Assembly: GCA_003952965.2 (NCBI GenBank)
Contig: CM025849.1
Coordinates: 36,099,416 to 36,163,415 of the forward strand
Length of the DNA stretch: 64,000 nt
Source: Morella rubra
Taxonomy: Eukaryota > Streptophyta > Magnoliopsida > Fagales > Myricaceae
Direction of reading: 5' to 3'
A program made the translations under genes and the position numbers. This document shows positions 1-10,891 of this stretch, one piece after another (positions within the stretch are counted from its first letter, which is position 1; every line of letters starts with the position of its first letter). Under the pieces are notes generated by a model. The model saw only the letters and a list, made by a program, of their open reading frames with translations. It had not been told where the DNA came from and did not search any database.

Positions 1-290
1 ATCTTTTTAGATACGGTCACTGAAAACGCCACTGCAGCTCTCCTTTAGTGGTGTTTGTCTATGATAGCCGCTAAAAGACACTCTGTAGCAGCACTTTAAT
101 TTTTAAAAACGTTGCCAAAATTTTGATTTTCAGCGGCGCTTTTTAAAATACACTGCCAAAAGAAAGCGCTTTGTAAAAAAACGTTGCTGCAAGAATGTAA
201 GTTTTAGCATTAGAGAAAGCTCCGCTAAAATTCAAACTTTTGGCAAAGCTTTTCGCTAAAACACCAACTAGTTACAGTTTTTATCCCAGG
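1..290. mobile_element. Subterminal repeat arm of a CACTA-type DNA transposon (partial)
   Basis: The stretch is built from short alternating repeats of the type CGCTGCTAAAA, AAAACGCC and GCGGCG, with the complementary versions interleaved. The same repeats occur next to clear CACTACAAAAAA termini at 37594, 40236 and 52592 in this window, so this is most likely an arm of the same family. No terminus is visible here; it may lie to the left of the window. Confidence 0.65.
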
Positions 291-505
291 GTTGGGTTAC
301 AAGCAAACTTGATAGTTAGATTTTCTTTTATCCTCCAGATTCCCATCATCTGATTATATCCATAGTTATGGTACCATTTAGTCAAGCTGGTACTGATTGG
401 AGGTTTGAGTTGAGGTGTTTTTTTTTCTAAGTGAATTTAGGTGCTTTTGACGACTGAAGAAAGTGCACTTCTTTTGGTTTCTGATTTTCCAATAGCCAAT
501 GCCAT

Positions 506-757
506 GGGTAAGGATTCCCTACTAAAGAGGGACTTTCGAAGGTGTTTAAGGATGGATTTCGTTTCATCTAAAAAATTTGACAGTTTTAATTAATCCACTT
601 CATTTAATGAGTTGAGGCTAATTTGAATACACCTGTACAAGCCATATTATTCATTAAGTGAGATGGGTTAATTGAGATGGTTAGATTTTTTAGATGAAAC
701 ACGGTCCATCTCTTAGGACACCTTCGAAAATCCCTCATTCGGAGGTAATCTGTTCCC
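506..757. mobile_element. MITE of about 252 bp with long terminal inverted repeats
   Basis: The left half (GGGTAAGGATT, then GAGGGACTTTCGAAGGTGT, then TTTCATCTAAAAAATTTGAC) returns inverted on the right (TTTTTTAGATGAAAC, then ACACCTTCGAAAATCCCTC, then AATCTGTTCCC). Arms are about 100 bp with scattered mismatches. There is no coding capacity. A CCAATG string occurs at both borders, but its register does not fit the inverted repeats well, so the target duplication and superfamily are not settled. Confidence 0.7.
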
Positions 758-796
758 AATGTGTTAGTGTTGGCAAGGTTTTAGTCGAAACACGTA

Positions 797-823
797 TTTT
801 TTTTTTGGGGGGGGGGGGGGGGG
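797..823. repeat. T-run followed by a G-run of about 17
   Basis: A homopolymer pair: about ten T followed directly by an uninterrupted G tract. G tracts this long are rare in plant DNA, and their length is often wrong in assemblies. Confidence 0.8.
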
Positions 824-1117
824 AAGCCGCTCTATAGCAGCTTTTGTGTGAAAAACGCTACTAAGAAATGATTACATGATTTATATTATTCTAAAAGTTA
901 TTTAAGGTTAATAATTGTTTTATATATTATTATATGTTATATAACATATTATATTGTATGGTAATGTATTTGAAAAAATTAATTCTAAAGGATCCACTTA
1001 ATAAAATATGAAATTAGAGGGAGTGTTATGAAAATTGAAGTTGTTATAATATATAACTTGGTGACTATGTTGTTGTTATTTTTATATATTTTGTTGTATA
1101 ATGTGCTATATATTATT

Positions 1118-1423
1118 GGAAAACATCACTTTGAACCTTCTAATTACCAATGCAATTTCAAATAAGAATCTAAACTACAACTTTTGACACATAGAACCTA
1201 CGAACTACCAAATTTCATAATTTTGCGCCTTTAAAAAAGATCCAACGATCAAACTTGTGCCACGTGTATTGTGAATGAGCCATGTGGCACGATTTTTATC
1301 CTTTATTTCAGGGCACAATTTGATTAATTGTGAAAGTTAGAGGGCTCATGTGTCAAGAAGGGTAGTTTAGACCTCTATTTGAAATTGCATTGGTTGTTAG
1401 AGGGCTCAAAGTGAGTTTTCACC
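1118..1423. mobile_element. MITE of about 306 bp with inverted repeats near 87 bp
   Basis: The left arm contains CCAATGCAATTTCAAATA, TCTAAACTAC and TTGACACAT. The right arm contains the reverse complements in mirrored order (ATGTGTCAAG, GTAGTTTAGA, TATTTGAAATTGCATTGG). The centre has no open frame. No convincing target-site duplication was found, because the flanks are low-complexity TA-rich sequence. Confidence 0.7.
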
Positions 1424-1617
1424 TATAATATTATATCACCATACATTATGTGATATCTTCTAGTATGGATGTATGCCATGTTTAATATTATGTGTATAGT
1501 ATAGTATTTGTACATCTTAAGATTTAATATTTTATCGCTCAACTATATGTATAGTATTTCTACATATATATTAAGATTGAATATTTTATATACTATATTT
1601 CTTGTGATATATATGAG

Positions 1618-1649
<32 letters not shown>

Positions 1650-1904
1650 AATAATGTATTGTGACTACAATATTTTATAAGTATACATTTAAGATTGAAT
1701 ATTTTGTCACTCATCTATAGGTATATAGTATTTGTACCTAATATGTCACTCATCTAGGTGTAAAGTATTTGTACCTAATATATCACTTGGTTTTATGTGA
1801 TATATATGAGTATATATATGCATACTATATGTATAGTATAATGTAGTAAATTTTTAAATGTTATATAAGAAAAAAATTGAATACATAAGAAAAACAAATT
1901 TGGT
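1424..1904. other. AT-rich intergenic DNA with a TA microsatellite
   Basis: No gene is seen. A TA dinucleotide run lies at about 1613-1646. Motifs such as GTATAGTATTTGTAC and AAGATTGAATATTTT return several times between about 1490 and 1790, so the stretch is a loose, degenerate tandem repeat. Confidence 0.6.
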
Positions 1905-1917
1905 TTAAATGAGTTTT

Positions 1918-2290
1918 GATCGACAAAAAAAATTCTTGGTGAAATTTTTTTTGTTGAAAGTAGTGTAAAGTTTACTGTGCTTGGTGACATTGTTGTTGGA
2001 GTTTGAAAAAAAGGCATTGAAGTTTGTAAAAATGTATGAGATTTTGTGAAAAAATGATCTTGAAAAATGTTTTACAAATTTTTTTGTACATCTGTGTTTG
2101 GATGGACAAAAACATTTTCTTGTGAACTTTTTTTTGTTGGAGGTAGTGTAGATTTTCTTGGGATTGGTAAAAAGGTTGTTGAAGTTTGTAAAAAAGTATT
2201 GGAGTTTGTAAATGTAGTTGGAGTTTGTAAAAACATATTGTAGTTGGTGAAATAAATGTGAAAATATTTTTATAAAAAAAATTTTGCAAT
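1918..2290. repeat. Diverged 181-bp tandem duplication with internal short repeats
   Basis: The block starting near 1920 (GACAAAAAAAATTCTTGGTG, then TTTTTTTTGTTGAAAGTAGTG) returns near 2101 in the same order. Inside the second copy GTTGGAGTTTGTAAAAA-like units of about 18-20 bp are repeated several times. The open frames here on the minus strand are low-complexity Phe/Asn/Lys-rich translations of the repeat and are not called as genes. Confidence 0.6.
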
Positions 2291-2931
2291 CCAAAAATAG
2301 GCTTTAAGAAAAAAAAATTGGAACTCAGCTTAACAAGAAAATTTTCTATGTAATCATTGGCCTCAATTTTTGTGAAAAAAAAACACAAAAATAAAAAATA
2401 CAGAAATCCATGAAACTCCTTTCACAAAAACTTGCTATCTAAACATATTTCTTTTTACTCTCACATTCTCCAAGAGAATAAATCATTGAATCTTTTTATC
2501 TTGTTGTTCATCCTTTACTTTGTTTTTCATCTTTTGAAAATTTGAAAGTTGCATGGAAGTTTCTCTCCAGAAAATTTGACCGATTTTCTGTGGAAGTTTC
2601 TATGTGGAAAATAAAAGTTGCAATGGTCTGATATGGGGAGCATTCTGAACAGATTATTTGGTGTTGTTTTTGTTTTTTTGTTTTTGTTGCCTTTCTTGGT
2701 TTTAGTAATGGTAGATGATCTAGGAATACTAATAAAAATAATAAATGCTAGTTCTTTTTTCCGGGGATATGATAATCTCATCAAGATTTTGGAAGTGGTG
2801 AAATTTTTTTGAATCTCATGTCCTTGGCAAAATGTTTCCAGCTGTGTCATGACTGTGTTTGCTTCAATATTGATAGGGGAACCATTTGAAGTATAGAGGC
2901 AAATTCTCTTATTTAGAAGTGTAAAAAGCAG

Positions 2932-4025
2932 ATGTTGAATGAAGAACCGGACATGAATGGAAACACCAAATGTTTGGGTAACTTACCCGAGGTGGTTCTT
3001 TGCCGCATCCTTTTCTTCCTTCTCCCAAAAGATGCTGTAAGAACTAGTGTACTTTCTGGAAGGTGGCAATACTTATGGACCTCTATTCCCAATCTAAAGT
3101 TCGAGCAAGCATTGTGCTTAGGTAACTTACCCGAGGTGATTCTATGCCACATCCTTTCCTTCCTTCCCAAAAAATATGAAGTAAGAACTAGCGTACTTTC
3201 TAAATGGTGGGAATACCTATGGACCTCTATTCCCAATCTACGTTTTGAAGAAGCATTCTTTCATATTGCTAGTCAGCCATGCATGAAATTTGTAGATAGA
3301 GTGCTTTGTCTTCATGGCACTGATGTAAAATAGTTCACTCTCTCTTGTCATCTTCCATGCGATGCATCTCGTGTCAGTGCATGACTATCTGCTGCGGTGA
3401 ATAAAAGGGATACTTTCATTGCCTCGTTGCTTATTTTCTTGTGAGATATTGGTAGACTTAACTCTCCATTTTCTATATCTTGGAAAACTTCCCCATACAA
3501 TTTATTTCTCGAATTTAAAGACGTTGAATATCGGATCAGTTACATTTTCGGATGAGTGCGCTACCCAGCAGCTCTTTTTTGGTCTTCCAGTCCTTGAGAA
3601 ATTTACTACAGTAGTGTATGAAGGCTTTTAGTATCTGTTCTCCCAACCTTAATTCTCTGAAAATAATGGACAATAATGGGAAAGACTCGAGCTATTTGGT
3701 GAATTGTGAGGTTATGATTTTTGGGGATAATCTCAAAGTATTTGAGTTTCAAGGTGAATTCATTAAGTATTTCAAACAAAACGCTGTCTCACCGGAGCAA
3801 ATTGTGTATTATCCCAAGCTTGGTAAGGGTTCAAAACAATATGCTTATCGCTTATATAAGCTTTTTATCGAGGTCTTCAATGTAAAATATCTGACCCTTT
3901 ACTACGAGACAGTTGAGGTACAGGTGATGTTTATTTTCCTAATATTTTGGGGCGTGAAAATTTCCAGTAATATAAACACGCTCCAAAAATTTAATTTTTA
4001 CACGTACACACTCTACATTTCATAA
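2932..4025 (+). pseudogene. F-box/FBD/LRR protein pseudogene with a duplicated F-box
   Basis: Intact genes of this family encode substrate adaptors of SCF ubiquitin ligases. The first open part (2932-3333) holds an F-box of LPEVVLCRILFFL type with a following TSVLSGRWQYLWTS, then a second copy (LPEVILCHILSFL, TSVLSKWWEYLWTS) 144 bp downstream in the same frame. The family normally has one F-box. Frame 1 then meets TAG at 3331 where the family has Lys, and TGA shortly after where it has Trp. LRR-type sequence continues at 3419-3631 (FSNLKTLNIGSVTFSD) in a shifted frame, and again at 3618-3930 (SICSPNLNSLKI) after another shift. Two nonsense codons and two frameshifts make this a pseudogene unless the consensus is faulty. 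The family assignment is firm. Confidence 0.85.
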
Positions 4026-4488
4026 AACTCCAATAAATCTCAATAAAGTAAAGATTTTGATATGACACTCAGTGTGTCGATATCTTAAAATAGCATGTCG
4101 AACTTTTACCGAACCAAATCTTAAAAGAGCGATCGTTATGTTCCTCATGAGGGCAGCATATATAAAGGCCACTGAGTTGGAGTTCTTCGAACAAAACTTT
4201 AGATATATATGTTTGGTTTGGTTTGGTTTTGAAAATGTCTTTTTTGTAATGATTAATAAATTTTTTTGAAATATATTTTTTAGGGTGTCGGTGAGAATGG
4301 TAAGGTCAACAGAAATCATAAAGTTTTTAAAATTTATTCTCTTGGTGAATGTGAAAGTTAAAAAATATGTTTGAATGAAAAATTTTGTGAGAGGAGTTTT
4401 TATATTTATTTTTGTGTTGTCTTTTTTTATAGAAATTGAGGTATAAAATCTTTTTTGTGTGAAAAAATCATGTACGAATTGAAAAATA
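4026..4488. other. AT-rich stretch, nothing recognised
   Basis: Downstream of the F-box remnant. Open frames on both strands are AT-driven, overlap each other and carry no recognisable domain. Confidence 0.5.
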
Positions 4489-4787
4489 TTTTTAAAAATC
4501 AATAACAAAACACGGCCAAAAGATTTCTAGTTCCAAACCAATTTCAAAAAACTTCAAAATTCCACCCAAAATTTTGGCCTGAATAAAATAACTACAAAAA
4601 AATTCTCTTTCTCTCTCAATCAAATTATCCATTTTCACTACAAATAAATATAAAAGATTCATTGAAATCATTTCTCTTCACTTTCTTATCAGTAACTCCA
4701 ACACCTCAAAATTTAACACTCAAAATATTTTTAAAATCATTAACAAAACATGGCTGGCCAAAATATTTCTAGTTCCAATGCATTTTT
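4489..4787. mobile_element. MITE copy (about 160 bp) inside a pair of about 50-bp direct repeats
   Basis: The core, about 4563-4723, matches the MITE at 61431-61605 in the same orientation: CCAAAATTTTGGCCTGA, then TCAAATTATCCATTTT, then CAACACCTCAAAATTTAACACTCAA. Outside it, TTTTTAAAAATCAATAACAAAACACGGCC and TTTCTAGTTCCA at 4489-4540 return at about 4727-4785 as direct repeats. The direct repeats are too long for a target-site duplication, so either the element is larger than the core or the locus was tandemly duplicated. Confidence 0.6.
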
Positions 4788-6789
4788 GGATAACCTGGCC
4801 TATTGGCCGTGAGCGACAAAATTCAGAAAACTCGCAGATGTCACTCTACAGCATTTAAAATGTTGATACGACAATCAGGACAATGATCAACAACATAAAG
4901 GTGTAATGTGTAGCATTCCAATCTCACTTCTCATAGATACAAGCATTTCTCACGAAAGAAGTTTGATGAGAAATCACTTTGGAAGAGTAGAATTGAGGTA
5001 TGATGAATTTGGGTCCATTATCAATTCTAAGAGTTTTGCTTTTGGATCCAAATTGAGTTTCAGCAAAATTAATGAAAGAGATAAATGTATTTCGTGCATC
5101 TAATTTGTGTTTAAGCAAGAAAATCCAAGTGCATTTGGAGAAATCATCCACAAGAGTTAAAAAATACTGAGAACCATCTAATGACTTTGTGGAAAAAGGA
5201 CTCCAAATGTCAACATGAAGGAGATCAAAAGCAGAATTTGAACAAGTGGAACTGAGAGGAAAAGGAAGACAAGTTTGCTTAGCATAATGACATGAAATGC
5301 AATGTCCTTTATTAACAGTAATGAAAGGAAATTCTTTATTCAAAAGCTGAAGACGATTGGAAGAGAGATGACCTAATTGGCAATGCCATAGGTCAATCTT
5401 TAAATTTTCAAGAAAACTAGAATTAACAAAGCTAGAATCAACTTTGCAAACATTATGAATATCTGAGAATGAAGAAGGATTATGAAATTGTAATACAATC
5501 CTTTTCCTTGTTCACACAGCCCAATCATCTTCAATGAATACCAGTCCTAAATAAGACAGTAATTTGAGATCATCATAAGGCAATATGCATTTGATTTGGT
5601 TAGCTGGCTAATTGAAACAAGGTTGAAATGAAATGTAGGTACACATAACACATTTGTGAGAAGTAGTGATGGTGTGAGCTAAACAGATCCAACATGAGTT
5701 ACCGAAACTAAAATTCCATTTGGTAGTCGAATTGTTGAATCAATGGCTAATGAAACAACCAAAGTTGAAGAAGAACACACTATGTGGTCTGTTGCTCCAG
5801 AGTCTAAAATCCAGGGAGTAGAATCGTAGTGCACATTAGACACAAAGGCTTGAGAACAGATGGAAGAGATACATGTTGCTGTTATGTGTGATTCTGCAGG
5901 ATTTGAAGTCAGTGAGGCTGCATTTGCTTGATGTGAAGCTGAGTAATTATTGTGAGATTGAAGCAAATGGATCAATTGATCATACTGCTCTCTTCTGAAG
6001 GGAAAGGAGTTTGATGCAGAAGGCTCATCACAATTAATCACATATTCATCAGAAGAAACTCTAGTAGCTAGGTTAGCCAAATAACCAGAGTTAGAATTGG
6101 AATTATAAAGATTTGTCTTATATCCGGGAGGATAACCGTGTAGCTTGTAACACTGGTCCACCACATGGCCTGTCATGCCGCAATGACTGCATGTGGGCCT
6201 ATCTTTTCTTTGAAAACCTTGTTTGCCACAGAAAGGAACAAAAAATTTGATTTGATGCAGTAGAGCAATTACATCATTTTCTGCATCAAAAGATGTAGTA
6301 GAAATTTCCTTTTGCCTTTCTTGACTAAGCACCATAGCATAAACCTTGTTAAGAAGAGGCAAAGGAACAATCAGCAAGATCTATTCTCGAGTAGTAGTAA
6401 ATGAATCATTTAGTCCATTCAAGAATTGCATAATCTGTTCTTGTTGATAATACTCCATTAAAGTCTTCATTACTCCACAATGATAAGCTGGATCACACTT
6501 GCATATTGATTGTGGCTTGAAGTTCATGAGTTTGTCCCAATAGCTTTCCAGGTAAGTGAAATAAGCACTTACAGTCATCTAACCTTGAATCAATGAAGAA
6601 ATATATCTTTGGATTTGGAAAATTTAAGGACCGTTACTTTCAGCATAACATTCTCCCAGTTCATCCAACATTTCTTTGCACAAATCAATATATAAGACAC
6701 TATTAGCTATTTTGTTGGATAAGGAATTAACTAACTAAGAAAGCACCATCAGATTGCACCGATTCTAGCGCCTAGACATATGAGTGGAA

Positions 6790-8005
6790 GGCTGCAGTCT
6801 ATGTAAGTCCTAGATTAAGGCAACCCAAGAGGAAAGGTGAATTGGGTTTCCAAACTTTTTCGCTTTTAACCTCTAAAGTCGTGTTTGTAAAGTAAAGACT
6901 AATTTAGCACAAGTGTATTAAAGCAACGAGTAAATGAGTGCTAAATGTAAAGAGTAGTGATAGAGAAGCAAATACTTGATTTTTAAGTGGTTCGGCAAAC
7001 CTGCCTACATCCACCCTTCAAGCTCCTTCACCGAGCCTTGAGGTTTTCCCACTATCTTCAAATAGCATACACTCTAGCTTTTGGGTGCTAGAGAACCGTA
7101 CAAGTGTTTTCCCGGGCTCAACACTTAAACCACCCAAGTGATTTTTCGGACTCACCACTCACAACCTAACAAGCTTGAGATATACCATCTCTAAGCTTCT
7201 TCTTTAGTAAATAACCTCACTAAAGGAATCACATCTTTTGGATAGAAGATTACAAGAATAAACTCTCTCAAAGAGTAAATATGAAATTGGAAGGTTTTAT
7301 CTCTTGATTCACACAAAGACAAGAATATGAATGTGTGTTTTGTGTGAATGATATGAAAAATATAAAATATGAAGGTTTAGAATATTTCTCAAGTGATCTA
7401 AATGATATGTGTCGTTGTGTGTCTATTTCAAACGTTATGAATGTGTATTTATAAGCCATATATGAAAACTAGCCATTTATAGCCGTTGGGAGTTGTCTGT
7501 CAAAACGAGCTGGTCGACCGCTTCAAGTTACTATTACCCAACGGTCATATTGTTAGAAGCTCAACGGATCTATTTCAAAATGAACTGGTCGACCGCTATA
7601 CCAAGTGGTCGATGGCCGGTCGACCGCTTCACCAGCCAGTCGACCTCCTCAACTTAAGCACATGATCCGGTTCAATTAAAACCATGTTTTTTACCACTTT
7701 TAAACACCCAATTTTAAAGACTTACTTCCCATAAGTATATGAAAGGTTTGAGGATTTAATTGATGTGTTTTGAAACCTTAAAAATATTTTAATCTTTCAA
7801 ACAAAAGGTAAAACGGTTTATGCATGTTTTGAAAGATATGCAAGTGTGATTCATAATCCTTGTCAAAAGTGAAACAAGAGTTACAAGATTATACCCTATG
7901 GTCTTGAATCTTCACTTTTTAGCTTCTTGCATCTTCTTGATCTTCTTTCTTCAAGTCTTTGGCTCTTTCATCAAAACGTCTTTGTCTTTGAAGATGTCTG
8001 TTTTA
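6790..8005. mobile_element. Insertion of about 1.2 kb inside copia gag, probably a solo LTR
   Basis: The gag frame stops at the residues FNDFNKW (near 8005) and resumes at RCNLMVLS (near 6785), which are adjacent in intact copia gag, so the DNA between is an insertion. It contains GTGGTTCGGCAAACCTGCC, a motif I associate with LTRs of another retrotransposon group. It also has a cluster of GGTCGACC palindromes at 7510-7660. No coding domain is seen. Exact borders and target duplication could not be fixed. Confidence 0.55.
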
Positions 8006-8300
8006 TAAACTTGATCCATTTATTGAAATCATTAAAATCTCGATTGTGCGCAAAAGCCAACAGTCTATTCATCGAACCATTGATAAAACCGAGCTTGTTC
8101 TTCTCATTAAGAGTGATCATCATCGATCGTTTCCAAGCATTGTAATTTTCACTACCAGTGAGTGGTTGTGAAACCAGAATACTAAATAGACCATCACTAT
8201 GATGTGAATAATAAGGATTCGTAGGATCATCAAGAACTCTAGTATTTGACATGTTAAGAATTGGATCTGGAAATGGATCTCGCACAGAAGAAGCTATATG

Positions 8301-8313
8301 TGCTCTAATACCA
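8301..8313 (-). promoter_or_regulatory. Retrotransposon primer-binding site for initiator tRNA-Met
   Basis: On the minus strand the sequence reads TGGTATTAGAGCA, one mismatch from the TGGTATCAGAGC site used by most plant copia elements. It lies directly inside the LTR end at 8314, which fixes the element's orientation. Confidence 0.85.
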
Positions 8314-8533
8314 TGTTAAGAAAAGAAATGAAGTAGAAGAGTTTATGTTTGCCAAGAGAGTAGAGCAAAATGAATTACTCTCCGTTCTGATTTTATTTAC
8401 CTAAGTCTGCAACTATTTATAGAAGAAAAATACAAGCAACTGCAATGTGGTCTTCACCAACTCACTTTCGAACCAACTAACAGAAATCTAACTAATACAA
8501 AATGACTTTGTTTTGGTTACATTATTATATTCA
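8314..8533 (-). mobile_element. 5' LTR of the minus-strand copia element
   Basis: In plus coordinates it begins TGTTAAGAAAAG beside the primer-binding site and probably ends at TATTCA near 8533, giving the usual TG...CA ends and about 220 bp. A minus-strand TATA-type sequence TTCTATAAATAG lies at about 8411-8422. The outer border is uncertain by a few bases. No partner LTR exists because the 3' half of the element is gone. Confidence 0.65.
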
Positions 8534-8695
8534 TCACCCTTTCCATTGATAATGCTTCTTGATAGTTTTCAGAGCCTAAGCCTTCGAAAGCCATTACTCT
8601 CATATACTCTCTATAAACTTTTCTTAGTTTTCTCTGTATGAACTAAAGTTGTACCAGAAAGTTTGTATATACCCTATCTTTATTTCTTTGTTCAG

Positions 8696-8909
8696 AGATT
8701 TGATCATCGAAAGTTTACCAAATGAATCTAAGGGTTGTACCACAGTTGTTGGTAACCTAGAAGGTCTGGACAGCCCTGTTTGTGAGGCACTTGGTGTGAA
8801 GTTTTACAGTGAAGACCAATTGCAAGAACAAAATGGTGAAGGTTCTAGTTTGATTGAACGGAAGAGACTGGGTCTCGTTCCCTGCAAGTTGCAAATCTGG
8901 ATTGAAGGA
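8696..8909 (+). CDS. Exon-like open stretch of an unrecognised gene
   Basis: A pyrimidine-rich tract ending in TTCAG precedes the frame, and GTAAGT follows at 8910, so it has the form of an internal exon of about 214 bp. The translation is ordinary globular-looking protein (IIESLPNESKG, GLDSPVCEALGVKFYSEDQL, LVPCKLQIWIEG), unlike the AT-driven frames around it. I do not recognise the family. No neighbouring exon was found on either side, and the copia LTR lies 160 bp upstream, so it may be a stranded fragment of a host gene broken by insertions. Confidence 0.4.
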
Positions 8910-8933
8910 GTAAGTGTGTTAGGTTAGCAATGG

Positions 8934-9600
8934 GTTTGCGTAATGCTATAAATCACTTGTACTCCGAGTTCAAATTCTAGTGAAATCTTTCCCTAGCCAT
9001 ATCAGGCCTGTAGAGATTTTCTTCTTGAAGTGTGTCTTCACTCTTCAAGAGGTTTCTCTTTGTGACTATTCTTGGTGTTCTCTTTGTGTGATTGTTCAAT
9101 TACGTTTGTTAATTGTAGATTGATTGTTCGTAAGTTCATTAAATTATTTGTTAAAGGCTAATTGCTGTATTCATTCTTCATTTTATGCAGTGGCAGTCGG
9201 CCTCCAATTTCTTTCAATGGGTGGATACACGGCCCCGACCTGTTCATTCCTCAAGAATCATTTTAGTATTGGCTTGTCCAACGTACGAACGATCAACCAC
9301 AAGTTTAATATTCTGGCATATTTCCTTTCCCGACATTGGTTTTTCTTTTGTATTAATTTCTCACGTTCTTCTTGCTACCCCATGAGCTGGTCGGCTGGTC
9401 AGAAAACGCCGAAGTCCGCATTGGAATATATATATGCCAGGGGGTCCAGTACTTCAATGCCACGTGGCCTACCTCAGAAGCAATCGTCCCATTGAAGCTC
9501 GAGAGACGCATCTGGCCGTGCTAATCTCGCCGGTACGAGGTTGACTGCGTGCCTTTGAAAGTCTTCCGATGTCGGCCTCCCCGAAAAGATAAAAGAAAGA
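8934..9600. other. Unassigned sequence with a G-box and a TATA-like motif
   Basis: An open frame at 9124-9495 has no recognisable domain. GAATATATATATGCC lies near 9425 and a palindromic G-box GCCACGTGGC at about 9462-9471. They could belong to a promoter, but no matching coding start was found downstream until 10892, so the assignment is speculative. Confidence 0.3.
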
Positions 9601-9663
9601 GTTCGGCACAAATATCATCTATTTAGAGTATTTGAGTCGATCACAAGTGAGTAGATATATGAT

Positions 9664-9770
9664 TTAAATGAATTTTTTATATTTATTATAGTAAAAATAG
9701 ATGATTGGATAAAAATAGAGATTATTTTGTAGTTTTTTTATTAGAGGTAGGCAAAATTTTAGCACTCAAC
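9664..9770. mobile_element. Partial copy of the TGTTTRAGTGTYAAAATTTT MITE family
   Basis: The stretch TATATTTATTATAGTAAAAATAGATGATTGGAT followed by TTATTTTGTAGTTTTTTTATTAGAGG and CAAAATTTTAGCACTCAA matches one end of the copies at 47264-48125 and 61431-61605. The other terminal inverted repeat is not recognisable, so the copy is truncated or strongly diverged. Confidence 0.55.
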
Positions 9771-10891
9771 GGCCACCACCCTTAATCCCTAACCAATACT
9801 CAAGGTTTGTTTGCATTGAGTATCTACGTGGCACTCAGATAATTGACTAAACATTTTGGCTAACTTAATGGCGAAGAATGTAAAAACTTTTATTTTGAGT
9901 CCCTTATTTGTGGAAATTCCAAATAATTGAAAATTATTTTTATAACATTCATTATTTCTCCATCTTATAATTTAGAGTTTTCCGTAATTAAGAGTATTTT
10001 CTCAAGATTCTCTAGCCTATTAATTACGAAAAAAAAATTAAGCCAACCGAATTAATCTTTGGATAACTAGTGGGTCTTTATGCACCGACCTACGACAGAT
10101 TTAGTATAGCTGACTCCATGCTCAAGTATGATTAAAGGCAAAAACATGCTTACAGCGAAACAAAATAAATAAATTGCTTGTTCTGAATCGTGTTCACTTT
10201 TAGGTTCATAGCTCAGGCATTCAAATGTAGGAAAAACTTTGCGGTTTTGTTATAATCCTGTTGTAAAAATCTGTTTAAAACTTACAAGGAAAGAAAAGAA
10301 TTTAGTACAGGGCCATCTCTCTAATTACCCATATAAGTCGGTTTGAAAAATCCACCGATCGTGATTATGTTCCTTTCCCATCTCTAATTTCCTCCTGCCA
10401 AATATAGTGTGAACACACAGTAGATCATGATTGGATTTACATAGCAAAATAACTATATCCGTCTCTTACACGATTATGCGCATAATAGAGGCCAGACCCA
10501 TCGAACACAACTAGTTATCTTCATCTTGAGCTGAGCTGATGTTTGTTAACTTCAGGTTTGGATTCTGTTTCTGGAAAAACGCTTTTGAGCTATTGCTTGC
10601 TTCTGTTTCTCAAACGGCCGGCGTCTAGCTTAATTTGCAAGCAAGCTCAATGTTCCAATAACCATCAGTGAAAAGCGCATATTCTATTCCCATTTCGATT
10701 CTATTTTTAAATCTTCATTATTTTGACAAAGCGCGTATGCTATTCCCATTTCCATCCTTTTTCTGTACACCTTCCGTTCTTAAAGCTATTTCCATTTCAT
10801 TTGAGGAAGAAAAGAAGATTCGGATTTCACAAAACCAAAAGTTGCCGGGGTAGATATATATAGATCAGGTAGAGAGAGAGATCCTTGTACA
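9771..10891. other. Upstream region of the ACD11-like gene
   Basis: No gene or repeat was recognised. A GATATATATAGATCAGG stretch at about 10853-10868 resembles a TATA box but lies only about 30 bases before the ATG, so it may instead be 5' UTR. A GA tract (AGAGAGAGAGA, 10871-10881) precedes the start codon, as is common in plant leaders. Confidence 0.4.

Larger units (their letters stand above)
4924..8313 (-). mobile_element. Ty1/copia retrotransposon, truncated and decayed (gag to partial integrase)
   Basis: Read leftwards from the primer-binding site at 8301-8313. The gag N-terminus (8285-7971) has the copia-type SQPLTGSENYNAWKRSM motif. Gag resumes after an insertion (6785-5950) and contains a CCHC zinc knuckle at about 6200-6150 (CSHCGMTGHVVDQCYKLHG). 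An aspartic protease motif WILDSGATDHIV follows near 5800. The integrase zinc and core part (5343-4924) has HCISCHYAKQTCLPF, VDDFSKCTWIF and LRIDNGPKF, then ends. The C-terminal integrase, reverse transcriptase, RNase H and 3' LTR are missing. Several stops and frameshifts break the polyprotein, including a TAG in gag where Trp is expected. It is dead and non-autonomous. Confidence 0.88.

Noticed and set aside
1905..2388. 129- and 138-codon minus-strand frames rich in Phe, Asn and Tyr
   Set aside because: They follow from the AT-rich 181-bp tandem duplication, not from coding selection.
7500..7670. GGTCGACC palindromes as a possible regulator operator array
   Set aside because: They lie in a probable LTR inside a dead retrotransposon, with no associated regulator gene.
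9425..9471. TATA-like motif and G-box as a functional promoter
   Set aside because: No coding start fits within a reasonable distance downstream; motif matches alone are weak.
9124..9495. 123-codon open frame as a gene
   Set aside because: No recognised motif and no splice context; left as unassigned sequence.
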